A stretch of 8,865 nt of DNA from contig DAIRGH010000113.1 of the NCBI GenBank assembly GCA_036794585.1, positions 1-8,865 on the forward strand, given 5' to 3'. Numbering within the stretch: the first letter of the stretch is position 1; each line of letters starts with the position of its first letter. Source of the DNA: WHSW01 sp036794585. GTDB taxonomy: Bacteria; Actinomycetota; Thermoleophilia; Solirubrobacterales; 70-9. A program made the translations under genes and the position numbers. The notes under the pieces are model-generated. The model was not told the DNA's origin. It made no database searches and saw nothing but the letters and a program-made list of their open reading frames with translations. This document shows positions 1-6,972 of this stretch, one piece after another.

Positions 1-1
1 C

Positions 2-328
2 CCGGAGCGGGCGAGGTCGCGCGAGCGACCCGACGCCCGCCGACCCCAACCCCGAGCACCGGCGCCGCGCCCGCGCGCGGAGCATCGGGACGCGCGGGCG
101 AAACACGAGCCGAGACCGCAGCCGCCTTCCGACGACGGCCATGCGGCCGTGGCCGCACTGCCCGCTCCCGCGCCGCTCCCTCCATCGGCGCCCGCGCAGC
201 CCCCCGCCCCGAACGCTCCGAGCGAGCAACCCGACGAGCCGCCGCCACCCGAGCCGCCGGCTCCCGCGCCGCCGCCGCCCGATCACGAACCACCACGAGG
301 CCCGAGCCCGTTCGGCTTCGAGCACTGA
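2..328 (+). CDS. C-terminal end of a protein with a Pro/Ala-rich tail (5' partial)
   Basis: A reading frame enters from the left edge with no stop codon until TGA at 326-328, giving 108 residues of a longer protein. Third codon positions are mostly G or C, as in the neighbouring genes. The first ~40 residues are rich in Arg, Pro, Glu and His. The rest is Pro/Ala-rich with runs of prolines and scattered acidic residues, so it is probably a disordered linker or wall-spanning tail. The last residues, GPSPFGFEH, break the Pro-rich pattern with two phenylalanines and could be a short binding motif. The stop lies 5 bp before the next ATG, so the two genes are probably co-transcribed. The functional domain lies outside the window, so no function is assigned. 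A non-coding reading is less likely given the codon bias and the position of the stop. Confidence 0.72.
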   Translation, partial: PERARSRERPDARRPQPRAPAPRPRAEHRDARAKHEPRPQPPSDDGHAAVAALPAPAPLPPSAPAQPPAPNAPSEQPDEPPPPEPPAPAPPPPDHEPPRGPSPFGFEH

Positions 329-333
329 TCGCC

Positions 334-1869
334 ATGGACCGCGGTCAGCACCACCGAGGGCGGACGCTGGCGATCGCGGTGGTGCTCGCATTCGCCGCCG
401 CGCTGCTGCTGGCGCGCCCGGCGCACGCGGGCAGCTACGTCGTCACCGAGTGCAGCTCGGTCAGCGCGGCGACGCCCGACGCGACCTGGGAGCGCTCGAC
501 CGACCACTACCTCGCCCGGGCTCGGTGCGGCACCGACGACGGCCTTCAGGCCTATCACGACGCCGCCGAGACCGGTCCCTGGCACTACGGCGCCTGGGTC
601 TGGCGGGCGCCGGCCGGGACGGTGTTCACCAGCGTGCAGGCGAACGCCAGCCTCACCAACCAGGCCGGGCACCGCGGCCAGCTGATCGCCACCCGTCCGT
701 CGGGCGAGCCGGTCGAGTTCGGCGCCGAGCACAGCGACTTCCGCGTCCACTCGATCGCCGGCGAGTTCGTCCAGTTTCACAGCTGGCTGCTTTGCGTGGG
801 CGGCCCGCCGTGCGGCCGTGCGGGTGGCGACAGCGCCCACGCGTACGTGCGCGGCGTCTACCTGCGCACCGAGGACCGCGTCGCGCCGGCGATCTCGCTG
901 AGCGGCGGCTCGCTGCTCGGCGATCCGGTCGTCCGCGGAGTTCGCGGCCTCTCCTTCCAGGCGACCGACGTCGGCGGCGGCATCCGCCGGGTCTGGGTCG
1001 AGGCCAACGGCACCGAGTTGGTCACCGACGTTCGCAACTGCGCGCTGGCGGCCGGCTTTGCGACGGCGCTGCGCCCGTGTCCCGATGCGACCAGCGAGGC
1101 TGCCGCGGTGTCCACCGCGGCCGGCGTCTTCGCCACCGGGCCGAACACGGTCAGGACCTGTGTCGAGGATCTCGCGCTCGACGGGGGCCCCAACCGCACC
1201 CGCGAGCAGCTCGCGGTGTGGGTCGACAACGCCTGTCCCTCCTCGCCCGTCGCGGGCGCCGGCGCACTGAGCGCCGGCTTCGCCCGCGGGGGCGACTCAA
1301 CCGTCCGCTCAGACCGAGGCGCGACGATCCGTGGTCGGCTCGCCGGCGCCGGCGCCGGCGCGACGGTCTGCGCGCTTACCCGCGACCGCCTCGCCGGGGC
1401 GCCCGTCGTCGTCAGCGCCGTCGCGAGCACGACCGCCGACGGCAGCTATGCGATCGAGCTGCCGCCCGGCCCCAGTCGCGAGGTCTTCGTCCACCACGCC
1501 GCCGGCGACACCGTGATCGCGCGACACGGGCTCGAGCTGCGCTCGATCGCCCGCCCCACGCTCGACGTCAACCCGAGAGCCGGCCTTGCGAATGGCGATC
1601 GCCTGCGGTTCGCCGGGGCGCTTCCACAACCGGCCTGCGCCGAGCGCCTGGTGAAGATCCAGGCGCGCCTGGGCAAGCGGCGCTGGCAGGCGTTTCGCAC
1701 CGACCGCACCGCCCCCGACTGCCACTTTGCGGCCCGCTACAAGCTGCGCGCCACCACCAGCGCCCGCCGCTATCGCTTCCGCGCCCTCGTTCCGCAGCAG
1801 GCCGGCTACCCCTACGAGCGCGGCCACTCGCGGGTCGTCAAGGTGAAGCTCAGGCGCCGGCCGAGATAG
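334..1869 (+). CDS. Secreted cysteine-rich multi-domain beta protein, function unknown
   Basis: A 511-residue protein. The ATG at 334 gives a good Sec signal peptide: an Arg/His-rich start (1-10), a hydrophobic core (about 11-27) and a likely cleavage after ARPAHA (about residue 32). No clear Shine-Dalgarno precedes it; the start lies 5 bp after the upstream stop, suggesting translational coupling. Regions by eye: residues ~33-180 look like a beta-sandwich or lectin-like domain rich in Trp and Tyr; ~183-301 resembles an Ig-like or bacterial-surface repeat ending in VWVDNACP; ~325-405 resembles a carboxypeptidase-regulatory-like beta domain (ADGSYAIELPPG); ~410-511 is a basic C-terminal beta domain ending in Arg/Lys. 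Eleven cysteines are spread through the mature part (40, 65, 154, 160, 236, 249, 276, 301, 346, 435, 463), so disulfides are likely. There is no sortase signal or C-terminal membrane anchor. It resembles large families of secreted hypotheticals in Solirubrobacterales (from memory). No enzyme motif was recognised. Confidence 0.85.
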   Translation: MDRGQHHRGRTLAIAVVLAFAAALLLARPAHAGSYVVTECSSVSAATPDATWERSTDHYLARARCGTDDGLQAYHDAAETGPWHYGAWVWRAPAGTVFTSVQANASLTNQAGHRGQLIATRPSGEPVEFGAEHSDFRVHSIAGEFVQFHSWLLCVGGPPCGRAGGDSAHAYVRGVYLRTEDRVAPAISLSGGSLLGDPVVRGVRGLSFQATDVGGGIRRVWVEANGTELVTDVRNCALAAGFATALRPCPDATSEAAAVSTAAGVFATGPNTVRTCVEDLALDGGPNRTREQLAVWVDNACPSSPVAGAGALSAGFARGGDSTVRSDRGATIRGRLAGAGAGATVCALTRDRLAGAPVVVSAVASTTADGSYAIELPPGPSREVFVHHAAGDTVIARHGLELRSIARPTLDVNPRAGLANGDRLRFAGALPQPACAERLVKIQARLGKRRWQAFRTDRTAPDCHFAARYKLRATTSARRYRFRALVPQQAGYPYERGHSRVVKVKLRRRPR

Positions 1870-1924
1870 CAGGGCGGTATGCAGGTAAGGGAGGCGTCGG
1901 CGCCGGGGCGACCCGCTGTCCCGC

Positions 1925-1950
1925 ATTTGGGCCGGATAGCGGCCCCGAAT
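1925..1950. terminator. Hairpin downstream of the secreted-protein gene, probable terminator
   Basis: The core stem is GGGCCG (1929-1934), loop GATAG, CGGCCC (1940-1945). With one bulged C at 1946 the stem extends by pairing ATTT (1925-1928) with GAAT (1947-1950), including one T-G wobble, giving about 10 bp. It begins 56 bp after the stop at 1869 and lies in a gap between convergent genes, where a bidirectional terminator is expected. There is no T-tract on either side, so intrinsic activity is uncertain; this is common in high-GC actinobacteria. Confidence 0.45.
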
Positions 1951-1969
1951 CAGGATGGCGTCCTGGATT
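1948..1969. other. Second hairpin in the convergent gap
   Basis: CAGGA (1951-1955), loop TGGCG, TCCTG (1961-1965). Allowing one bulged G at 1966, AAT (1948-1950) pairs with ATT (1967-1969), giving an 8-bp stem. It shares bases 1948-1950 with the preceding hairpin, so the extended forms of the two compete while the cores can coexist. Role unknown; it may be part of a composite terminator. Confidence 0.35.
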
Positions 1970-1970
1970 C

Positions 1971-1987
1971 ACTACCCATGCGGTAGT
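1971..1987. other. Third hairpin in the convergent gap
   Basis: A perfect 6-bp stem, ACTACC (1971-1976) and GGTAGT (1982-1987), closes a 5-nt loop CATGC. It follows the second hairpin by one base. A weaker, larger pairing lies further on: GTAGGG (1992-1997) with CCCTAC (2027-2032), 26-60 bp past the otsA stop on the - strand. Either could contribute to termination of the - strand operon. The rest of 1870-2057 shows no gene. Confidence 0.35.
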
Positions 1988-2057
1988 CGAAGTAGGGTGC
2001 GGCTGGTCGCGCGGTCCGGGCACCTCCCCTACCCGGCCCCACAAACATTGGCACCAA

Positions 2058-3530
2058 TCACGCGCCGGCGCTGATCGCCGCTCGCTTGGCTTCCACGTCT
2101 TCGAGCTGCTCTGAGATCCAGACGCCCGGGTCGCGCGCGCGGACGATCTCGCGCAGGCGCTGGGCGCGCAGGCGGCGCTCCTCGAGGTCCATGGTCAGCG
2201 CACGGTGGATGCAGTCGGCCTGCTCCTGGATGTCGAAGGGGTTGACCGACAGCGTGCAATCGCCGAGTTCCTCGTGCGAGCCGGTGTTCTCGGAGAGCAT
2301 CACGACGCCATCGCGCGTGTTCACCGCGGGCGCTTCCTTGGCGACGAGGTTCATGCCGTCGAAGATCGAGTTGACCATCAGCAGGTCGAAATGCTTGTAG
2401 CGGGCGACCGCCTCGGGGAAGTTCTCGTAGATGCGGAGGTCGATCGGCATCCAATCGGTGGTCCCGTGGCGGTGGTTGACGACCGCGACCAGCGCCTCGA
2501 TCCGGTCCAGGTACTCGGCGTACTCGGGCACGTCCTGGCGCGACGGCTGCAGGTGAGCGATGAAGGTGACGCGCTCGCGAAACTCGGGGTGCTGCTGGAG
2601 GAAGATGTCGAAGGCGGTGAAGCCCCGCAGCACGTTCTTCGACAGGTCGGCGCGGTCGACGCGGATCACCAGGTAGTCGCGGCGGCGCCGCAGGATCTCC
2701 TGCTCGTAGGCGGCGACCTCGTCCGAGGCCGCGGCGCGATCGAGCCGCTTGGCGTCGATTCCGAGCGGGTAGGCCCGAACCCAGGTCTCGCGCCCGTCGT
2801 AGGCGACCGTTCCCTGCTCGTAGTCGACCTCGAGCTCCATCAGCTCGCGGCAGCAGTGCAGGAAGTTGCGGCAGTAGGCGGTGGTGTGAAAGCCGATGAT
2901 GTCGTTGGCAAGCAGCCCGCGGTAGATCTCCTCGCGCCAGGCGATCGGCAGGATCCTCCAGCTGTCGGGCTGCGACCACGGGATGTGGACGAAGTGCTGC
3001 AGGAACGCGTCCTCGCGCTCGGCGCGGACAAGGGCGGGAGCGGTGTAGAGGTGGTAGTCGTGAAACATCACAAGCGGCTCGTCGTCGTCCGAGATCTGGC
3101 GCAGGACGGCCGCGGCGATGTCGCGGTTGACGACCTTGTAGCCGTACTCCCAGGCGTCGGCCTCCTCGGCGCGGATGTCGGGGGCGTTGGACAGGTCCCA
3201 GAGGTAGTGCTGGATGAACCACAGGATCGGGTTTGCGATCACGTTGTAGAAGCGGTCGTAGGCGGCGGCGTCGCTCTCGACCAGGCAGAAGTCGTAGGTG
3301 ACGCCGTCGAGCTCGACCTCGATCGGCTCGCTGTCGGTCTCGCGGGCGACGGCGACGTCTTCGTCGGTCATCGCCGAGGCGACCCAGAGCGCCCGGCGAT
3401 GCGCGACCAGCCCCGTTAGCGCGGTCACCAGGCCGCCGCCGCCTCGCTGGACGATGCGCTCACCGCCCGGGCCCGGCTCGTACTGCGCGGGACCGCGGTT
3501 GGAGACGATCACCAGGCGATGCTCCGACAT
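2058..3530 (-). CDS. otsA: Alpha,alpha-trehalose-phosphate synthase (GT20)
   Basis: A 490-residue cytosolic glycosyltransferase expected to join glucose from a nucleotide sugar (UDP-glucose in E. coli) to glucose-6-phosphate, giving trehalose-6-phosphate. Length matches the family (about 470-500). By comparison with E. coli OtsA from memory, the key residues are all present: R12 in SNRGP, the Gly-rich loop (30-33), W49, Y95 and W104 for the acceptor site, D158 in HDYH, H182 in HIPW, R293 and K298 in RADLSK, R331, and the donor-site segment DGMNLVAKE (391-399). Segments such as HIPW...WRILP, AYCRNFL, NSxxDGxN and SVNPFD resemble the branch that includes the validamycin pseudoglycosyltransferase VldE, but the canonical DGMNLVAKE is kept, which favours a true trehalose-phosphate synthase. 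Starts at ATG 3530 without a clear Shine-Dalgarno. It is the last gene of the - strand operon, 42 bp after treT. No otsB is seen nearby. Confidence 0.9.
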   Translation of the reverse strand: MSEHRLVIVSNRGPAQYEPGPGGERIVQRGGGGLVTALTGLVAHRRALWVASAMTDEDVAVARETDSEPIEVELDGVTYDFCLVESDAAAYDRFYNVIANPILWFIQHYLWDLSNAPDIRAEEADAWEYGYKVVNRDIAAAVLRQISDDDEPLVMFHDYHLYTAPALVRAEREDAFLQHFVHIPWSQPDSWRILPIAWREEIYRGLLANDIIGFHTTAYCRNFLHCCRELMELEVDYEQGTVAYDGRETWVRAYPLGIDAKRLDRAAASDEVAAYEQEILRRRRDYLVIRVDRADLSKNVLRGFTAFDIFLQQHPEFRERVTFIAHLQPSRQDVPEYAEYLDRIEALVAVVNHRHGTTDWMPIDLRIYENFPEAVARYKHFDLLMVNSIFDGMNLVAKEAPAVNTRDGVVMLSENTGSHEELGDCTLSVNPFDIQEQADCIHRALTMDLEERRLRAQRLREIVRARDPGVWISEQLEDVEAKRAAISAGA

Positions 3531-3572
3531 GGGTGTCAGGCTAGTGCCCCGCCCTGGCGGCTGGCTGGAACG

Positions 3573-4808
3573 TTAGAGATTCAACTCGGTGAACAGATCG
3601 AGCCAGTCGCGCAGCAGCCGCGGCGTGAGGAAGTGCTCGCGGGCGTGCGCCTTGCCCGCGCGACCCAGCCGCTTGGCGAGCTCGGGGTCCTCGAGGATCT
3701 CGATCGTTCGGGCTGCTGCCTCCTCAGGCGAGGAGACCAGATAGCCGGATTCCCCGTCGACGATCTGCAGCGGGATCCCGCCGACGTCGCCGCCGATCGT
3801 TGGTCGGCCCTTCCACAGGGCCTCGGTGACCGTGAGCCCGAAGCCCTCGCGGATGGACTTTTGGATGCAGACGTCCGCCTGCGACTGAAACGCGTTGACC
3901 TCGATCGCGCCGACGTTGTTGAGGTTGTTGAGGATCTTGATGTCGGGATCGCCGTCGGCGTGGCGGAAGGTGCGGTGAAAGAACTCCCACCCCTCGGGAT
4001 CATCGGTCGCCATCGAGCCGACGAGCGCGAGCTGTGCGTCGGGAATCGCCTCCTTGACGATCCGGTAGGCGTCGATCACGCCGATCGGGTCCTTCCACGG
4101 GTCAAAGCGCGACACCTGACAGACCAGCGGCCGTTCGGTGTCGATGCCGAACTGCTCGGAGACGAACGCGGCGTCGTCGGGAGAGAGCGCCATGTTCTTC
4201 GGCGACAGCGGGTCGATCGCGGGCGGATAGATCTTGCGGATGCCGCCGTCGAGGCCAGCGGGCACGTACTGCTCCAGGTGCCACACGCTTGCGTCGTAGG
4301 GGGTGATCAGCGGCTCGAGTCGCTCGAGCGTTGCCCGGTTGGGGGTCGAAAGGTCGATGTGGCAGCGCCAGATCCAGCGCCGAGCCCGCTCCGGGGCGTT
4401 GGCCTGCAGCCCCGCCGGCTGCGGGTCGTGGACGATGATCACGTCCCACTCCCCCTCGAGGTCCTGTGCGTTCATCGCGTTGTAGGCCTCGAAAACCTCC
4501 CACTGCTGGTCGTCGAGGGTGCTGGGATCGCCCTGCAGCGAGTTGTGAATCAGCTTGGTGACGTTGAAGAACTCCTCGCGGCCGAGGATCACCTGCCAGT
4601 GCGCGTCGAGGCCGACGTCGCGCATCAGCGGCACCATCGTGTAGAGGATCTCCGAGACCCCGCCACCGAAGGCGGTGGCGCTGACGTGCAGCACGCTCTT
4701 TCCCTGCAGGGGCTCGGCGAGCTCGCGGATTCGCTCGATCAGCCCACGGCCGGCGATGTGGGTGTAGTCGGCGAGCGACTTGTGGCCGAGGGCTACCTCC
4801 TGAAGCAT
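3573..4808 (-). CDS. treT: Trehalose glycosyltransferring synthase TreT (GT4)
   Basis: A 411-residue cytosolic GT-B glycosyltransferase. Family members make trehalose directly and reversibly from an NDP-glucose (ADP-, UDP- or GDP-glucose depending on species) and free glucose, without a phosphorylated intermediate. Characteristic segments: HVSATAFGGGVSE (41-53) in the N-terminal fold, HDPQPAGL (127-134), WRCHIDLS (147-154), the donor-domain entry SRFDPWKDP (233-241), the nucleotide-sugar E-x7-E region REGFGLTVTEALWKGRP (320-336), and IGGDVGGIP (338-345). Length and start match known TreT proteins. The ATG at 4808 has only a weak AGG 8 bases upstream (4817-4819). It lies 32 bp after the phosphatase-family gene and 42 bp before otsA, so the two trehalose-forming enzymes are adjacent. 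Donor specificity cannot be read from sequence. An alternative name is trehalose phosphorylase-like GT4, but the motif set favours TreT. Confidence 0.9.
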   Translation of the reverse strand: MLQEVALGHKSLADYTHIAGRGLIERIRELAEPLQGKSVLHVSATAFGGGVSEILYTMVPLMRDVGLDAHWQVILGREEFFNVTKLIHNSLQGDPSTLDDQQWEVFEAYNAMNAQDLEGEWDVIIVHDPQPAGLQANAPERARRWIWRCHIDLSTPNRATLERLEPLITPYDASVWHLEQYVPAGLDGGIRKIYPPAIDPLSPKNMALSPDDAAFVSEQFGIDTERPLVCQVSRFDPWKDPIGVIDAYRIVKEAIPDAQLALVGSMATDDPEGWEFFHRTFRHADGDPDIKILNNLNNVGAIEVNAFQSQADVCIQKSIREGFGLTVTEALWKGRPTIGGDVGGIPLQIVDGESGYLVSSPEEAAARTIEILEDPELAKRLGRAGKAHAREHFLTPRLLRDWLDLFTELNL

Positions 4809-4840
4809 CGCGCCAACCTACAGAACCCCCTTGCCGACAG

Positions 4841-5767
4841 TTACACCTGCTGGGCGAGCCTAGCGACCCCGTCCTCGACCGCGCGCAGTACCCGGACGTG
4901 AAGCTCGGCGCTCGCGCAGGCCACGCAGGACATCTGAAACTGCTCGCCGGAGCCGAGCAGCGGCCGTTCGCCGAGCGAGGAGCCATAGGCGTCGGTGACC
5001 ACCGCGCCGGCCTCGTCCAGGCAGAGGACCGCCGCGGCGAGGTCGTAGGAGCTGTTGTTGAGCACGGCGCCGCCGCCGAGGCGCTCGAACTGCTCGCGCA
5101 TCCCCGGTACGTCGGCGACGATCCGCGGGCCCGGCTCGACGTAGGCGTCGAGCTGGCCGGTCGCGATCCGGGTCATGTCGTAGGTCGCCGAGCCGAGGTC
5201 GAAGGTGGCGCCGCCGACCGAGGAGGCATCGATCAGCTCGGCGAGCACCTCGATCGTCGCCCGGGCCGGACGGCCGCGAAGGCCGTAGGTCCAGAACATC
5301 CGCCCGACCTCGGTGTTGTCCGAGAGCGCCGGTGCCGGTTCGAGGCCCTCTCCGCGGACGGCGTGAAAGGCGAGGCCCGATTTGATCTCGACGATCGAGC
5401 CCGCGACCACGTCGGCCATCGTCGGCTCGTGCTCCAAGCCCGCGAGCGCGACCGACACGCAGGCCGACTCGAACCCGGCCATCGCCGGGCGGGTGCCGTC
5501 GATCGGGTCGACCACGAGCACCCAACGCGCGGCGCCGGAAGGCTCGACCAGGCCGCGATCCTCAGAGTAGAAGGCGACCTCCGGCGCCTCTCGCTCGAGG
5601 AAGTCCTCGAGAAACGACTCGGCCTGCTCGTCGATCGCGAAGGTGACGTCGCCGCCGCGCCCGGCGCCAGCGTGCGCGCGCCCGGCGTGGCTGCCGAGCT
5701 CGGGCTGAACTCGCTCCCGGAGCGCCAGCGCAAGCTCGCGAACCAGCGCGCGTGGATCGTCGCTCAA
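4841..5767 (-). CDS. Inositol-monophosphatase-superfamily phosphatase
   Basis: A 308-residue Mg2+-dependent phosphatase of the IMPase/FBPase fold. Metal-site residues are visible: E69-D70 in FYSED, the signature DPIDGT (87-92, with D87 and D90), and D242 in SYDLAAAVLCLDEAGAVVTD. The upstream segment GDVTFAIDEQAE (39-50) matches the family DxVTxAD pattern. The usual WDVAAG motif is YDLAAA here, and ~25 residues between GQLDAY and this motif (about 209-238) look longer than in typical IMPases, so the substrate may differ from myo-inositol-1-phosphate. The start is TTG at 5767, two bases after the TAG stop of the protease gene (TAG-CC-TTG). There is no Shine-Dalgarno and no good ATG/GTG alternative before residue 98, so termination-reinitiation is likely. 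It lies upstream of treT and otsA, which makes a sugar-phosphate substrate plausible; that part is inference. Confidence 0.85.
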   Translation of the reverse strand: MSDDPRALVRELALALRERVQPELGSHAGRAHAGAGRGGDVTFAIDEQAESFLEDFLEREAPEVAFYSEDRGLVEPSGAARWVLVVDPIDGTRPAMAGFESACVSVALAGLEHEPTMADVVAGSIVEIKSGLAFHAVRGEGLEPAPALSDNTEVGRMFWTYGLRGRPARATIEVLAELIDASSVGGATFDLGSATYDMTRIATGQLDAYVEPGPRIVADVPGMREQFERLGGGAVLNNSSYDLAAAVLCLDEAGAVVTDAYGSSLGERPLLGSGEQFQMSCVACASAELHVRVLRAVEDGVARLAQQV

Positions 5768-5769
5768 GG

Positions 5770-6972
5770 CTAGGAGGGCGCGTCCTCGCGGTCGCCGAGC
5801 GTGATCTCGAGCTGCTCCTCGTCGCCGTCGCGGATGATGTCCAGGGTCACCTCGTCGCCCGGCTCGAGCAGCGCGATGATCCGCGGCAGGTCGGCGTTGC
5901 GGTCGATCGGGTCGCCGTCGACGGCGGTGATCACGTCGCCACCGGCTTCGACGCCGATGCCCTGGAAGCGGATCGTGTCATCTCCCGCCTCGAGGCCCGC
6001 TTCATCCGCCGGGCCTCCCTGCACGACCTCCCTGACGAGCGCGCCCGTGTCGACGTCGAGTCCCAGCCGCGCAGCGAGCTGCGGGTAGAGCTCCGTGGTG
6101 GTGACCCCGGCGTAGGCGTAGGAGACCTCGCCGTCCTCGCGCAACTGCTCGATCGAGCGCTCGGCGAGGTCGATCGGGACCGCGAAGCCGACGCCCTCGT
6201 TGCCGCCCGAGGAGGTTTGGATCTGCTGGTTGATGCCGACCACCTCGCCGGCGGCGTCGAGCAGCGGGCCGCCGGAGTTACCAGGATTGATCGCCGCGTC
6301 GGTCTGGATCGCGCCCTCGATCCGGAAGTCGGTGAGCGACTCGATCGAGCGGTCGAGGGCCGAGACGACCCCGACCGAAAGCGACTGGGATTGAAGCTCG
6401 CCGAACGGGCTGCCGATCGCGGCCACCCCCTCGCCGACCTCGACGTCGTTCTCAGAGCCGAGCGGCAGCGGGCGCAGGTCGAGCCCCTCTGGATCCACCT
6501 CGAGCAGGGCGACGTCGGCGTAGGGGTCGAAGCCGATGATCTCGGCCTCGACCTGGTTGCGGTCGGAGAACTGGACGTAGACCTCGCGGGCTTCATTGAG
6601 CTCGTCGTTCGGAACGCCGGTCGCCGTAGCGTCGGTGACGACGTGCGCGTTGGTCAGGATCTCCCCTCCGTCGGAGATCACGAAGCCCGACCCCTGCCCG
6701 GCGCCGCCGCCGCCCAGGATGTCCGGCGTGTCGCCGGAGTCGCCAAAGATCGAGGTCACCGTGACGACACCGGGGGCAGCGTTCTCATAGATCGCCTGGG
6801 AGTTGAAGGCACCGTCCTGGGCCTCGATCACGACCCGCCTGGAGTTGTCGGGCTGCTCTCCGGTCTCGGATTGGGTGACGGTGACCGTCTCGCCGTCGTC
6901 GCCGCAGCCGGCGAGCAGGATCGGAAAAGCCAGCAGCGCCAGCAGGATCGGAAGGAGGCGCCGAGCCATCAT
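5770..6972 (-). CDS. htrA: HtrA/DegP-like S1C serine protease, lipoprotein, one PDZ domain
   Basis: A 400-residue surface protease that likely degrades or refolds damaged exported proteins. The N-terminus has Arg residues, a hydrophobic segment and a lipobox ILLAGC, with lipidation expected at C23, so it would be anchored on the outer face of the membrane. An acidic linker (24-60) precedes the trypsin-like domain (about 60-280). The catalytic triad is H110 in LTNAHVV, D153 in YADVALLEV and S233 in NPGNSGGPL, all intact. A single PDZ domain follows (about 285-392); it has ~15 extra residues between AGLEAG and GDVITAVDG. The start ATG overlaps the kinase stop (ATGA) and has AGGA 7 bases upstream (6980-6983), which favours the first of two adjacent ATGs. 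Position after a response regulator and kinase matches mycobacterial pepD. It could be called DegP, HtrA or PepD; the family is certain, orthology is not. Confidence 0.93.
   Translation of the reverse strand: MMARRLLPILLALLAFPILLAGCGDDGETVTVTQSETGEQPDNSRRVVIEAQDGAFNSQAIYENAAPGVVTVTSIFGDSGDTPDILGGGGAGQGSGFVISDGGEILTNAHVVTDATATGVPNDELNEAREVYVQFSDRNQVEAEIIGFDPYADVALLEVDPEGLDLRPLPLGSENDVEVGEGVAAIGSPFGELQSQSLSVGVVSALDRSIESLTDFRIEGAIQTDAAINPGNSGGPLLDAAGEVVGINQQIQTSSGGNEGVGFAVPIDLAERSIEQLREDGEVSYAYAGVTTTELYPQLAARLGLDVDTGALVREVVQGGPADEAGLEAGDDTIRFQGIGVEAGGDVITAVDGDPIDRNADLPRIIALLEPGDEVTLDIIRDGDEEQLEITLGDREDAPS

Noticed and set aside
1341..1361. GCCGGC-type short repeat
   Set aside because: It encodes an Ala-Gly run inside the secreted protein and is ordinary low-complexity coding sequence.
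2047..2058. ATTGG-CA-CCAAT inverted repeat at the otsA stop
   Set aside because: It is short, has a two-base loop and overlaps the end of the gene; too little to call an operator.
141..2114. 657-codon + strand frame overlapping the secreted-protein gene
   Set aside because: It is an Arg-rich shifted reading of 2-328 and 334-1869 and runs through the hairpin region; the 334 frame has a signal peptide and coherent domains.
3549..3560. CCGCC/GGCGG inverted repeat between treT and otsA
   Set aside because: The arms are separated by only two bases, the stem is short and no T-tract follows; expected by chance at this GC content.
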